Assembly (NCBI GenBank): GCA_963776055.1
Contig: CAVZLD010000015.1
Span: 62,001 to 126,000, forward strand
Reading direction: 5' to 3'
DNA: 64,000 nucleotides
DNA from: CAVZLD01 sp963776055
Lineage (GTDB): Bacteria > Planctomycetota > Planctomycetia > Pirellulales > Pirellulaceae
The first letter of the stretch is position 1; each line of letters begins with the position of its first letter. The notes beneath the pieces were generated by a model. It ran no database searches, was not told the origin of the DNA, and saw only the letters and a program-made list of their open reading frames with translations. Made by a program: the position numbers and the translations under genes. This document shows, piece after piece, positions 54,567-64,000 of this stretch.

Positions 54567-55898
54567 TCAGAAAGCCGGGCTCCACCAAGCATCCAATCGG
54601 CGAAGCAACGCTTGCACTTGCTCCGGATGCTGCGCCGCGACATCGTGTTCTTCGCGCGGATCCTGCGACAGTTCGAACAGTTGCATCGTCTCCCCAGGCA
54701 GTCGGTCGGAGAACGGGGCGATCAGTTTCCAGTTTCCGGCGATGATCCAGCGATACCGCAAACTGGCGGCGGGGTGTTCCAAATCGATCTGGTCGTGGTC
54801 GAAGATTTCGCCAAAGACTTCCTCGCGTTGCTGCCGCTGGACCGGATCCAACAGGTCGATCCCCGGCATTTCGGCTGTCGGCTGCAGGCCACAAGCCCGA
54901 AGAATCGTCGGTGCCAAGTCGATACTGCTGGCCAATTGCGTTTCGTTACGCTCCGGGCGAATGCGCCCTGGTGCGCGGAGCAGAATTGGCGTACGCACAC
55001 CGCCTTCATTTGGTGATCGTTTCGACCGTGGGGCGTAGGCCGACCGATCCGGGAGGTTGATCCAGCCGTTGTCCGTCACGTACACCACCAGCGTGTTGTC
55101 TCGCAGGTTGTTGTCGTCGAGGAATTCGAGCAGTTGCCCACAGGTCTCATCGAACCAATCGCACATCGCCCAATACTTGGCGATCGGCTGTGAGTCGATC
55201 AGCGGTTCGTATTTTTTCAGCAGACGGTCGGGCGGTGTATGCGGGGTGTGCGGCAGGAAGGGGGCATACCAGAGGAAGAACGGCTTCCCGTCGCTGCCGG
55301 CTCGGCGCATGAACTCAAAGACCGGTTCCAGGCCTTTCCGGCCGATCGTTAATCCGGCGTCGCCATGTCGCCCGCCGGGATGGGGGAATCCGCGCGTCAT
55401 TCCGGCTGTGAATCCGCCTCGTTGGAAGCTGCCTTCCCACCACTTGCCCGCTTGGAAGGATACGTATCCCCGTTGGGCCAGCAGTTGCGGGAGTGTCGCA
55501 ACGTGGTCAATATGCTCGATCATTGCCGCTCGCTGGGCGCGGCCTTCCTGAACTGCGGCCTGTGCTGCGCCAGTTCGTTGTCGAGCGGCGGCCGGGTCGT
55601 TGCCGGCGAGTTTGTGCTGGTGAGGATACAGGCCGGTAATGATACTGGCCAAGCTTGGGCGGCAGAGACTGCTGGGCACATAGCCGCGGGTGAAGGTAAG
55701 ACTTTGCTCTGCCAGTCGGTCGAGATTGGGGGTCTGAATGGATGGATGCCCCATGAATCCGTAGTCGGTCCATGCCTGATCATCCGAAACGATCAGGACC
55801 ACATTCAAGGGCTTGACGCTTTCTTCCTCGGCCGCGATCAGGGGGCTCACGGCGTGTAGGATCAGGAAGATGACCCACAACGGGAAAGACCGGTGCAC
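54567..55898 (-). CDS. Secreted sulfatase, formylglycine motif with Leu in place of Arg
   Basis: A 443-residue sulfatase with a signal peptide (first about 23 residues). Metal-binding D39-D40 (LIVSDDQAWTDYGFMG) and the catalytic Cys motif C79-R80-P81-S82-L83 (SSLCRPSLASIITG) are present. The canonical pattern is CxPxR; here Leu replaces Arg while the rest of the environment (SIITGLYPHQH) is intact. Later features are HTPHTPPDRLL and YVTDNGW. Family members desulfate polysaccharides. The gene lies 14 bases after the giant CotH gene and is probably co-transcribed with it. Confidence 0.9.
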   Translation of the reverse strand: MHRSFPLWVIFLILHAVSPLIAAEEESVKPLNVVLIVSDDQAWTDYGFMGHPSIQTPNLDRLAEQSLTFTRGYVPSSLCRPSLASIITGLYPHQHKLAGNDPAAARQRTGAAQAAVQEGRAQRAAMIEHIDHVATLPQLLAQRGYVSFQAGKWWEGSFQRGGFTAGMTRGFPHPGGRHGDAGLTIGRKGLEPVFEFMRRAGSDGKPFFLWYAPFLPHTPHTPPDRLLKKYEPLIDSQPIAKYWAMCDWFDETCGQLLEFLDDNNLRDNTLVVYVTDNGWINLPDRSAYAPRSKRSPNEGGVRTPILLRAPGRIRPERNETQLASSIDLAPTILRACGLQPTAEMPGIDLLDPVQRQQREEVFGEIFDHDQIDLEHPAASLRYRWIIAGNWKLIAPFSDRLPGETMQLFELSQDPREEHDVAAQHPEQVQALLRRLDAWWSPAF

Positions 55899-55912
55899 TG
55901 CGTTGTCCTCCG

Positions 55913-58900
55913 TCAGTCCAGTATCAAATCGAGTGGCGAATCGTCCTCGGCCAGGCGTTCAAAGAACAGGTCACGATCCAGCAAGCGTTGCTCAGTCGAC
56001 GACAGGGACGGGCGATCGGATCGGGCAAAAACGGCGTTCGCTGCTTCCTGTTCATAGTGTCCCGCCTGAAAAGCGAGAACCATGTCTTGGGAATCGAACT
56101 CGCCGTCGCCATTCCAATCGCCTTCCTCGAAGGTCGAGTTGTTGGGAATGCCGTCTTCGTATTCCCCGGCCTGGAAGACGGCGACCATGTCACTGGAATC
56201 AAAGAGTCCGTCACCGTTTGCATCGCCCGGAATCCGAACATCGCCGGCGCTGCCGGGACTGCCGCCGGTCGTTACGCTGGGCCGCCAACTGGACGCTTGG
56301 CCCCATAGACTGATGTCGCTCGGATAGGGCGTGACAAGCTCCAGCGAAGGTCCGGTGCCGTCGGTGGAGCGATGCCAGTCATCGAGGTAGGAAAACTGCT
56401 GGACGAGGAATCCGTCGCCCAGCAGGGTGATCTGTTCGCCACCGTTATCCAGGCCGCCTTGCCACTGGCCGGCGATTGGCAGATCCGTTCCGTAGCGGAA
56501 CTGAAAGGCATCCTGATCTTCGACAACCACTACGCGTTGGCCGGGCAGCAACTGTTGAATCTCTCCGGTCGAGAATCGGAATTCGATTCCTTGGCTCTGT
56601 CCCTGGACATCCACTCGCACCAGTTCCGCGCCGGCCAGATCCAGCGTCTGGTCGCTAAGATTGACCAACTCCAAGAACTCGAAGTCATTGTCCTCATTGA
56701 AGCCGGCCTGAACCTCCTCGGCTGATGGGTCGGCTGGATGGTAGTGGATTTCACTGATCCGCAGTGCGTCAATCAGCGGAGAGGTCGTGGCGGCGGTGGC
56801 CGTGAATTGCAGCGGCTCGGACCAGTGACTCCACCGTCCCGAGTCGTCTTGCATTCGCACTCGGGCTCGGTACGAATGGCCGGCTTGGACAGCGGCTGCC
56901 GGTGGGGCGATCTCTCGGTTGAATTCGGTCCGTTCGCCGGATTCCCAACTTGCATTCCATTCCAGTTTCAACTTTTCGGTAGGGTCGAAACTCGGGGCCG
57001 CAGGGTCGGTGATTTCTGCGACCCGCCACTCCATCGCCTGGAACGTGTCGTTCCCTTGCGGGTCGGCGAAGGGGGACGTGCGGAAGCGGAGTCCGTCGGC
57101 GCGGAAATCCTCGGCACCAACGTAGGCGATCGTCGGCGTGGCCGGTAGTTCGTCGTCTTCGCCTCGCAATCCCTGGAGACGGTCCAGGTGTGCTGCCCGC
57201 CCACCCGCACTCACGCCACCTCCGGGCCAACTGCCGCCGACAAAGGCGAAGTTCTGCATGTCTTGGACGAGCGCATCGATGCCTCGAGTCCCCTGGCCGC
57301 TCAGGCCGGCATAGCTGCCTGCCGAACTGGGCGCCGATTTCCAACGGTCCAGGTCAGCCTGCTCCATCGGCTTCAAGATCGCGGCGAACTGTTCCACCAG
57401 CGGATTCATCTGATCGGGTTGCCACAGCAAGTCGCGGATTTCGCGCACCGTGTTGTAGTATTCCGGCCACAACTCGGGTGTCGATTGGCTGTCGGCACCG
57501 CCTCCACTGGCCGGAAAGATCGAGTTGTAAACGACGTCGTGTCCGTTGTTCCAGGTGGGGCCCCAACTCGCGTCCGTGTCCCAAGGCAGAATCCACAACT
57601 TACCCAGGTTGTCGTTCTCCGGCCGGTAATCGGGCTCGAAGTAGTACACCATGTTCTTGTTGGCATCCGGCCACATATCGTAATGCCGGATCGCTTCACT
57701 CAACGAATGGTACAGGAACCATTTGTCGAGCTTCACGTGCGCGTCGATGTACTCGGCCGTACTCATGCCGCGCAAATACCGCTCGATCTCATCGTGGTCG
57801 GAACCGTCGTTGACCGCGTAAGGCGCTTGATACCGTTGCTGCTGCAGCGGATCGCGAGTTTGGTTGATCAGCTTGTACAGGTTTCCATGTTCCAGTCCCT
57901 GGTGGTCCAGGAACCGCAGATCGTACGTTTCCACGACGAAATTGAAGCCCCAGAAATCGCCGTGCCACTGATCGGGCGCCTCTTCTGCTCCGTCGACCAC
58001 GCGGAAATGGACCCACAGAGTGTCCGCGGCTGGCACACCGATCTGATTGAACAGATACATGTTGACCGCTTCGTTCAGGCTGTAGGTCATCGTCTGCCGG
58101 TTGTCGAACATCTTGCCGGTCGTCAGGGTACGCCATTTCTGCGGGAACGCCTCCCCGTCCTGATTGTGCGCCTGAAAGTACTCGCCATCGTTGAAGCGGA
58201 ACCGCATGCTGCGTTTGCCGCGCAGATGATAGCGTCCGTTCGCCCCACGAAGTCGCATGTTGATGTTGTCGTAGACGATGCCGTCGTAGACGAAGGCGGC
58301 CGGCCAGTTGTAAGCGAAGCGCGCTTGGGTGCCCTGTGCGATCTGGTCGGAGCCGTTGTAGGCCATCATCTCGCTGACATCGTCGGCTCGCGCAATCAGG
58401 TGGTAGACCGGGATCGTCTGCAAAGTCTCTGCGGAGTGGCCGTTGTAGTCGGGGACACCGTCGTACACGAAGTAAGCGAAGTTTCGCGATTCGTCCTCCG
58501 CGTAGGGCACGGTGACCGCATCCTCCAACGTGTCCCGTACCGTAATCTGGTAACGCATCAAGGTCCGGTGTTGTTGACCGGGCAGCACCGCCGTGTACAC
58601 TCCATCGGCCGCCAACAGATCAGCGCCAGTGCCGTCATCGACCATCGTAATCGTCGTCCAATTGGCCGGATCGGTGTACTCCGGATTCACCGTGCGAGGC
58701 GAGTCGGGGTTTCGTCGCAGATCGCGCAGCGGCAGCGGCAACAGCGCGGGGACGAAGGCGCCCGGCAGAACGATCTGATAGTGCAACTCGACCGCCGCGA
58801 CGCCATTCGGATCGGTGACTTTCGCCGTGACCGTCGTCGGTTCTCCGGAAGCCGGCTGTTGGGGACTATGACCGACCTGGCGGATCTGGGGTGGGGCGTT

Positions 58901-61333
58901 TGCGGCCAAGACGCTGTTCGGTGCCCCGGGTGTAGGGACGAGGGCCGATCGCCAGCTGCCTCCAAGGCTGTTATCCAACGCGGGATGAATCAGTTCCATC
59001 GACGGGCCATCGCCACCGGCGGCGACGGGCCAGGGAAAGCCCTGGCGATAGTCGACCAGGTCGACACGGCTCCCCGTCGCATCCCGCAACTCGACATCTT
59101 CACCATCACTTGACAAACGTCCGATCCAGGGCCCCAACGATTCGACACCGAACTGCTGCTGCAGAGTGTCCGGGTCTTGTGCCAAGACCAGATACTCGCC
59201 GGGCTGCAGGACGGTGCCGGTTGGAATCACGTAGGAGACGCCACTCGAGAAATACCAGTTCGACAGGTCGACCGGCTCGAAACCCAAATGGAACAGCTCG
59301 ATGAACTCCGCAGGGATGGTGTTCTCCGGCGGGTCATAGTGGACTTCGTTGATCACGATCTGTTCGGTTGGATCCGCCACCACCAGTGTCACTGCGACCG
59401 GCGTGGAGGCGAGCTGTCCGTCCGAAACTTCGTACCGAAAATCGTCCGTACCGATGAAACCGGCTTCCGGGAGATACGTGAATCCGCCGGATGTCGCAAA
59501 GGTGAGAGTCCCGTGTCGCGGGGAAGTGAGTTGTCGGGCCGTGATCCCCGGGCTGTCGACGTCCAGGTCATTCTTCAGCACGCCTGCTTCGCTCGTGACT
59601 TCCAACGCTTGCCCGGCAAAAGTGGTGTACAGGTCGCCCCGGCCGATCGGCGGATCGTTGACCGATTCGATGTTCAGCGATACGGTGGCCGTGCGTTGGG
59701 AAAGATCGATCGTGTCAGACAGTTGATACGTGAAGCGGTCCTGACCGAAGAAATCCGGGTTAGGTCGGTATTCGAAGGCCCCGTCTTCCTGGAAGGTCAG
59801 CTCGCCGTGCTCCGGCAGCGCAACGATCGTGGCGGTCATCGGATTGTTTTCAGCGTCCGAGTCGTTACCTTGCACGCCATCAGCAGCGTCGATCAGCAAG
59901 GCAACGTCTTCCGGTGTGGAGTACTCGTCGTCGACCGCTTGCGGAGGTGTGTTGACGATCAGTGTCACGGTCTGAGGGTTGGAGGCTCCCGTGCCGTCGA
60001 GAATTCGGTAGGTGAAGCTCGTCTGTCCACTAAAGCCCAACGGGTCATACTCGAACGCGCCGCTGGGGTACATCGTCACTGGGCCGCTGGCGGCGTTGTC
60101 CACGAGTTCGGCGGTCAGCGGTACTTGATCGGGATTCTGATCATTCGCCAGCACGCCTTCCTGTTCGTTTACCGAGAGAACCTGGCCCGCCAATGTCTTG
60201 TACGTGTCCGCCATTGGGATGGCCGGATCGTACTGGGGTTCGACGAGAATCGTGACCGAGGCCGGATCGGATGCTTGAGGATCCAAGGCCACGTAGGTGA
60301 AGTGGTCTTCGCCAAAGAAATTTGGGTCCGGATCATACACGAAGGACCCGTCCGCGTTCAGGTTCAACGTGCCGTGCTGGGTGCTTTGCACGACGGCGGC
60401 GGAAAGCGGATCGCCTTCGGGGTCGGTGTCGTTTTGCAGCAAACCGTTGGAGGAGTTGACGATCAGAAAGATCGCGTCTTCCACCACCGAATACTCGTCG
60501 GCGACCGCCGTTGGTGCCAGATTGTTGTAATAGGTGATCAGTTCTTCGCGGACTTGATGCCATTGCGCCGTATCCAGAGCGCCATCGAAGAGGCGGACTT
60601 CGGCCAGATCGCCGGTGTAGCCGCCGCCTCCGCTGAGCAGTTGGCCGAAAGCAATGTCCGTATTGGAACGGGCTGCACCGCTCGCGTCGGACGCCGTGAC
60701 GGGGGGCAGATCATCCACATACAGGGAGATGGTGGAACCTTGCCGCTGAAGCGCAGCGATGTGCAATTGTCCATCATTCAGGCCGGTGGCGGTGGAATAG
60801 ACGTTCGTGGTCGGCTGTCCGAATCCGTTGCCCAGTCCGGCTCCCACCTGCCCGTTCTGATTCAAAACCAGGCCCCAGTCGTAACCGAAGCTGAGGTTGT
60901 CAGCATCGACCAGCCCGGTTCCGCGGAACCAATCGCCCGTCTCGCCCTGCAGCAAGGAGGAGGAGCTGGCAAACACGACGACGACGGTAAAGTCGTCCGC
61001 CTTGTTGATCGGATTGTCCGTGATGCGGATCTTCAGGCTGTCGAGGCCATTGGCGTCGCTGGCATCGAAGCGAACGACCGACCGTCCACTCCATTGGCCG
61101 GTGACCAGCGTCGGACTGCCACGCAGCGATGCAGCGGGGATTTGTGCGATGGCGTCCGGCCAAACGTCAACCTCCGCCTGGTCCTCCATCGTGCCCCGAA
61201 GATCTTCCGCTCGCCAATGGCCGACCAGATCGCCTGCCAACAACCGTCGCGTTTCCAGTCGCTCGAGACGGGAGGCGTGCCGCCGGATTTTTCGCATCGG
61301 GGAAGGACGTTGCGCGATTCGTCGGGCGGGCAT
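55913..61333 (-). CDS. Giant secreted protein: LEPR-XLL, LamG-like, cadherin-like repeats, lamin-tail, CotH, dockerin
   Basis: A 1,806-residue protein. Order by residue: a basic start with LERLETRRLLAGD (23-35, LEPR-XLL type); a LamG/concanavalin-like domain (about 36-270); four cadherin/VCBS-like repeats (271-655, each with N/D-rich turns such as GFSGQTSFTYRI); lamin-tail domain (655-800); Ig-like region (810-945); CotH kinase-like domain (about 970-1330) with MRLRGANGRYHLRGKRSMRF and WDTDASWG; fibronectin-like segment (1400-1515); second lamin-tail domain (1520-1690); two EF-hand loops DANGDGLFDSSD and DWNGDGEFDSQD (1704-1765); acidic tail. It is intact, with no frameshift. It likely acts at or beyond the cell surface. 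Confidence 0.92.
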   Translation of the reverse strand: MPARRIAQRPSPMRKIRRHASRLERLETRRLLAGDLVGHWRAEDLRGTMEDQAEVDVWPDAIAQIPAASLRGSPTLVTGQWSGRSVVRFDASDANGLDSLKIRITDNPINKADDFTVVVVFASSSSLLQGETGDWFRGTGLVDADNLSFGYDWGLVLNQNGQVGAGLGNGFGQPTTNVYSTATGLNDGQLHIAALQRQGSTISLYVDDLPPVTASDASGAARSNTDIAFGQLLSGGGGYTGDLAEVRLFDGALDTAQWHQVREELITYYNNLAPTAVADEYSVVEDAIFLIVNSSNGLLQNDTDPEGDPLSAAVVQSTQHGTLNLNADGSFVYDPDPNFFGEDHFTYVALDPQASDPASVTILVEPQYDPAIPMADTYKTLAGQVLSVNEQEGVLANDQNPDQVPLTAELVDNAASGPVTMYPSGAFEYDPLGFSGQTSFTYRILDGTGASNPQTVTLIVNTPPQAVDDEYSTPEDVALLIDAADGVQGNDSDAENNPMTATIVALPEHGELTFQEDGAFEYRPNPDFFGQDRFTYQLSDTIDLSQRTATVSLNIESVNDPPIGRGDLYTTFAGQALEVTSEAGVLKNDLDVDSPGITARQLTSPRHGTLTFATSGGFTYLPEAGFIGTDDFRYEVSDGQLASTPVAVTLVVADPTEQIVINEVHYDPPENTIPAEFIELFHLGFEPVDLSNWYFSSGVSYVIPTGTVLQPGEYLVLAQDPDTLQQQFGVESLGPWIGRLSSDGEDVELRDATGSRVDLVDYRQGFPWPVAAGGDGPSMELIHPALDNSLGGSWRSALVPTPGAPNSVLAANAPPQIRQVGHSPQQPASGEPTTVTAKVTDPNGVAAVELHYQIVLPGAFVPALLPLPLRDLRRNPDSPRTVNPEYTDPANWTTITMVDDGTGADLLAADGVYTAVLPGQQHRTLMRYQITVRDTLEDAVTVPYAEDESRNFAYFVYDGVPDYNGHSAETLQTIPVYHLIARADDVSEMMAYNGSDQIAQGTQARFAYNWPAAFVYDGIVYDNINMRLRGANGRYHLRGKRSMRFRFNDGEYFQAHNQDGEAFPQKWRTLTTGKMFDNRQTMTYSLNEAVNMYLFNQIGVPAADTLWVHFRVVDGAEEAPDQWHGDFWGFNFVVETYDLRFLDHQGLEHGNLYKLINQTRDPLQQQRYQAPYAVNDGSDHDEIERYLRGMSTAEYIDAHVKLDKWFLYHSLSEAIRHYDMWPDANKNMVYYFEPDYRPENDNLGKLWILPWDTDASWGPTWNNGHDVVYNSIFPASGGGADSQSTPELWPEYYNTVREIRDLLWQPDQMNPLVEQFAAILKPMEQADLDRWKSAPSSAGSYAGLSGQGTRGIDALVQDMQNFAFVGGSWPGGGVSAGGRAAHLDRLQGLRGEDDELPATPTIAYVGAEDFRADGLRFRTSPFADPQGNDTFQAMEWRVAEITDPAAPSFDPTEKLKLEWNASWESGERTEFNREIAPPAAAVQAGHSYRARVRMQDDSGRWSHWSEPLQFTATAATTSPLIDALRISEIHYHPADPSAEEVQAGFNEDNDFEFLELVNLSDQTLDLAGAELVRVDVQGQSQGIEFRFSTGEIQQLLPGQRVVVVEDQDAFQFRYGTDLPIAGQWQGGLDNGGEQITLLGDGFLVQQFSYLDDWHRSTDGTGPSLELVTPYPSDISLWGQASSWRPSVTTGGSPGSAGDVRIPGDANGDGLFDSSDMVAVFQAGEYEDGIPNNSTFEEGDWNGDGEFDSQDMVLAFQAGHYEQEAANAVFARSDRPSLSSTEQRLLDRDLFFERLAEDDSPLDLILD

Positions 61334-61426
61334 GAGGGGTCCTGTTCGTTGATAGGGCGGAAACGCTGTTTTTCAGAGTGCGGGACTCGGTTTCGCTTCC
61401 GGTAAGGGGGCCATGAGCAGCAAGCG

Positions 61427-64000
61427 TTAGTTGTCTTCCATCCATTGCCATGCGAGTGGATCGTCGGCGTCCTCCAGCAGGTCCATCCGGCTTAATAGCA
61501 GGTCGGTTGCGTCTTCGCGTTCCCACAATTGTTCTTGAACGATGGAGGAACGCGCCGCCTGCGCGGCGGCCGTCATATACGTTCCGGCCTGGAAAGCGAA
61601 GACAATGTCCAGCGAGTCGAAATCGCCGTCGCCGTTCCAATCGCCTTCGGCGAAGGTGGAGTTTCCAGGGTCCTCGTCTTCGTATTCGCCGATGGTGAAT
61701 ACCGCCACGAAGTCGGCTGAGTCAAAGCGGCCGTCGCCGTTGGAGTCACCCGGAATGCGCGGTTGGCTGCCCATCGGTTCCAGGGGACCCACCGGCCACG
61801 GAGCTGGAACGCCAGCCGTCCGCGAGATTCCAGGTCGAAAGATCGGCCGTCGGATCGACAATCTCCAACGAGAACCCCTCGCCGTCTGTCTGCTCGTACC
61901 AGCGATCGTCATACGTAAACTGCTGCAGCAGCTCCGGGCCGCTCCAAAGCGAGATCTGCTCTCCGCCGTTGGACAATTGGCCGGTCCATGTGCCGGCCAC
62001 CGGTAACTCCCGACCGTATCGCAACTCGAAGGCTGCGACGTCTTCGACAACCAGAACCCGCTCGCCCGGAGCAAGTTCTGTCCGCTCGCTGTCGGCGAAG
62101 CGGAAGTCGACGCCCTCTGCTCCTTCGTTGGTGATCACCCGGCGGAATGCGACGTCCGACAGGTCGATCCTCTGCGGACCGATATTCACCAACTCGATGA
62201 ACTCAAAATCGTCCGCGTCCACGAACCCGGCGGCCCGTTCGGCTTCCGAGGGATTACTCGGATGATAGTGCACCTCCGACACCCGAAGATTCGCGTTGGT
62301 GGCCGGTACGGTGTCCACGAGAAAAGACGCTTCATCCAGCGCGGACCAGGAACCGTTGTCCCACACACGCAGTTGCACCGTGCTACTCTCGGCCAGCGAG
62401 AACGGTTCGGCATAACGGATCGCGTGGGGATGGATCGTGCCGCCGATCTGGCGCGGGTCGGTACCGTCGAGGGTGTAGTAGATTTCCCCTTGTTCGGCCG
62501 TCAGCGCAATCCGAAAATCGCCGGCGATCGAACCGCCCCGCTGATTGAACTGAGCCACCTCGACGTCCGGATATAGGCTCAAGTTGCGGAAGCGCCTGAC
62601 GAGGAATTCCGATCGTCGCGGAAACCATCCCTCTAGGATTCTGTCCAATTCACGTTGCCAATCGACGTCGCGCGTGTAGGGTGTCGCACGATGCTGATCG
62701 CCCCAGCGCGCTGATTCGGCCAGCAGCGCGTCGTAGATCTGTTCGGTCCAGGCCACGTACCGAGCCGCCGGAACATTCCGCTCCGGGTGTTCCGGATCCC
62801 AATCGGGATGCTCCGGATCGACGTACAAGGCTCCGCCCGGCGAAAAATGTTTCTGCACGCGGTCGCCAAAGAGGACTTGGAATTCGTCACTGGTCCGCAA
62901 GAACTGAAACGGCGATGCGACGCCTCGGTTGTCCGAGATGTTGTCGCCGGTCACGCTGCTGCGCAGAAACAGTGACCATTCCGCATCCCACATGAAAAAC
63001 TGAAATCCGGCGCTGTCCGGACTGTTTTCACGCCCGACATAGTAATTCTTGAACGGCCAGTCGCGATTGTCTCCGTAGTAGTTCACGATCAAGTAGTCGA
63101 TCATGTTCTCCAAGTCCAGATAGCTTTCCCATTCCGGGTTGTCCGTGCCGTCGGGATTCAAGCCTTGGAGTTGCATCAGGGCAGCCGTCTTCGCCTCCTG
63201 CGTGTCGGCTCGCTGAACATCGCGTGCCAGGTCCAGCATGTCGCGCCATGCTCTCTGGGTACGCGCGCTGCGGAATCGGTCGCCGTCGGCGTTGATGGGG
63301 GAACCGGAGTTGATTCCGTCCCAGTCGTATCGCTCCGTATCGTAATACGCGGAGGCGAAGGATTGATCGGGGCGTTCGACGAGGTTGTACATTCCCCAAT
63401 AAAACCCGTTGATGTAGACGTGCACGGGCGTGCCATGCGACGCGGGCTGGCCCATCGCCAGTTGGGTCCGCCGCAGAAATTCATCGCGCGCGTACTGTGG
63501 CTGACTGCCCGCACCGCTCCACTGCCATCCGTCGTTCGATTCCATCCGCAACGTCAACGTATTGAATTCATCCGTCGCACCGGAGCCAAACAGCGGATAG
63601 TTCAGCGTGGCGGGGCCGTACTTTGTCTTAAAGACGAGCCGCAGCGAGTTTTTCTTGGTCAGACCGAAGTCGCGGAAGGCACCGCCCTGAATGCGAATTC
63701 CGGCGTCGATCTGGAATCCCTCCCGACCATCCGGGTGCACCAGCTCGACCGACGTCGGACGCTCCCAATTCTCTCCGGTGCCCTGCGGGTTGCTGTAGAT
63801 CCCTTGCGTGCCGAACATGTCCTCGACGTTCATCACGATCGACAACGTTGGAATCGCCAACAAGGAGTCCTGGATTGCTTGTTCGGCCTGATCTTGCGGC
63901 ATGCTCGGATCGCCCGCGATCCGCGGGAACTGACTCGGATCGTCCAGGCCGTAATCCGGCGAGGTACCGCGCCAACTGCTAGGGAACCCGGCGGTGCGCG
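61427..64000 (-). pseudogene. CotH/lamin-tail/dockerin secreted protein, N-terminus beyond window, one apparent frameshift
   Basis: A paralog of the neighbouring giant protein. The frame runs off the window at 64000 (visible upstream residues include a GFPSSWRGTSPDYGLDDP stretch). It shows a CotH domain with TLTLRMESNDGWQWSG, LNGF-type YINGFYWGMYNLVERPD and FFMWDAEWSLFLRS, a chitobiase-like segment, and a lamin-tail domain ending SSSVAGGSPG. Between about 61755 and 61790 the frame shifts one base: the EF-hand pair DSNGDGRFDSADFV and DWNGDGDFDSLDIV lies in the next frame and ends at 61427. In the paralog the same join is unbroken, so the break is probably an indel. Confidence 0.8.

Noticed and set aside
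57188..61405. Long plus-strand frames of 641 and 742 residues opposite the giant CotH gene
   Set aside because: They are mirror frames of a high-GC coding strand; the minus-strand frame has intact domains throughout and the plus-strand peptides have none.
1..64000. CRISPR arrays, phage or integrase genes, rRNA genes
   Set aside because: I found no regularly spaced repeats with unique spacers, and no phage, integrase or transposase-like proteins. The only regular array (35530-35655) has 6-15-base spacers and is not CRISPR-like.

Overview
The window looks like a planctomycete chromosome segment, most likely from a Pirellulales-type member. The support is the combination of a DUF1559 prepilin-like protein, secreted giants that start with the LEPR-XLL type N-terminal motif and end in dockerin-like EF-hand pairs, CotH/lamin-tail proteins next to a sulfatase, eukaryote-type Ser/Thr kinases with C-terminal membrane anchors, and a multiheme-TPR lipoprotein. 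No 16S rRNA or marker tree is available here, so the assignment is by gene content only.

Layout. Positions 1-14.4 kb hold a minus-strand complex I block: nuoI, a DUF2203 gene, then nuoA-C-D-H-J-K-L-M-N, followed by a ferritin-like helical protein, tatD and a cut-off CFA-type methyltransferase. nuoB, E, F and G are absent, and the antiporter-like and small membrane subunits carry unusual soluble insertions. 14.4-19.6 kb is a sparse region with a long inverted repeat, csrA with its own promoter and hairpin leader, tRNA-Glu, a frameshifted methyltransferase, a frameshifted TPR lipoprotein and a leucine-rich-repeat protein. 19.8-24.4 kb has pyroglutamyl peptidase, an aldo/keto reductase and two divergent Ser/Thr kinases. 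24.4-28.2 kb has a MITE-like repeat, a dockerin-bearing exoprotein, a tiny basic protein and tRNA-Ser. 28.2-32.8 kb is a molybdoenzyme operon (2Fe-2S subunit, Tat-exported molybdopterin subunit, XdhC, MocA-like cytidylyltransferase). 33-38 kb has a HEAT mini-protein, cysteine synthase, a DUF1559 protein, a tandem repeat and a multiply frameshifted S41 peptidase. 38-44.6 kb has two lipoproteins, one an octaheme cytochrome fused to HEAT and TPR repeats, then a GH2-like fragment protein, a ThiF-type E1 enzyme and a frameshifted hydrolase. 44.6-51 kb has a 154-bp near-palindrome, a PH-domain protein and a TetR-adaptor-RND pump operon. 51-54 kb has a glycosyltransferase and FkbM methyltransferase pair and a STAS protein flanked by diverged direct repeats. 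54.5-64 kb has a sulfatase and two tandem giant CotH-type secreted proteins.

How it works together. The complex I membrane arm and Q module are here, but the N module and NuoB must come from elsewhere. The Mo enzyme operon contains its own cofactor-maturation genes. The efflux operon carries its own regulator. The secreted-protein array at the right edge looks like cell-surface or polysaccharide-processing machinery.

Caution. Nine apparent frameshifts lie in otherwise well-conserved genes, concentrated in accessory regions. They may be assembly indels or real decay. Feature types marked pseudogene should be read as 'reading frame disrupted in this sequence'.
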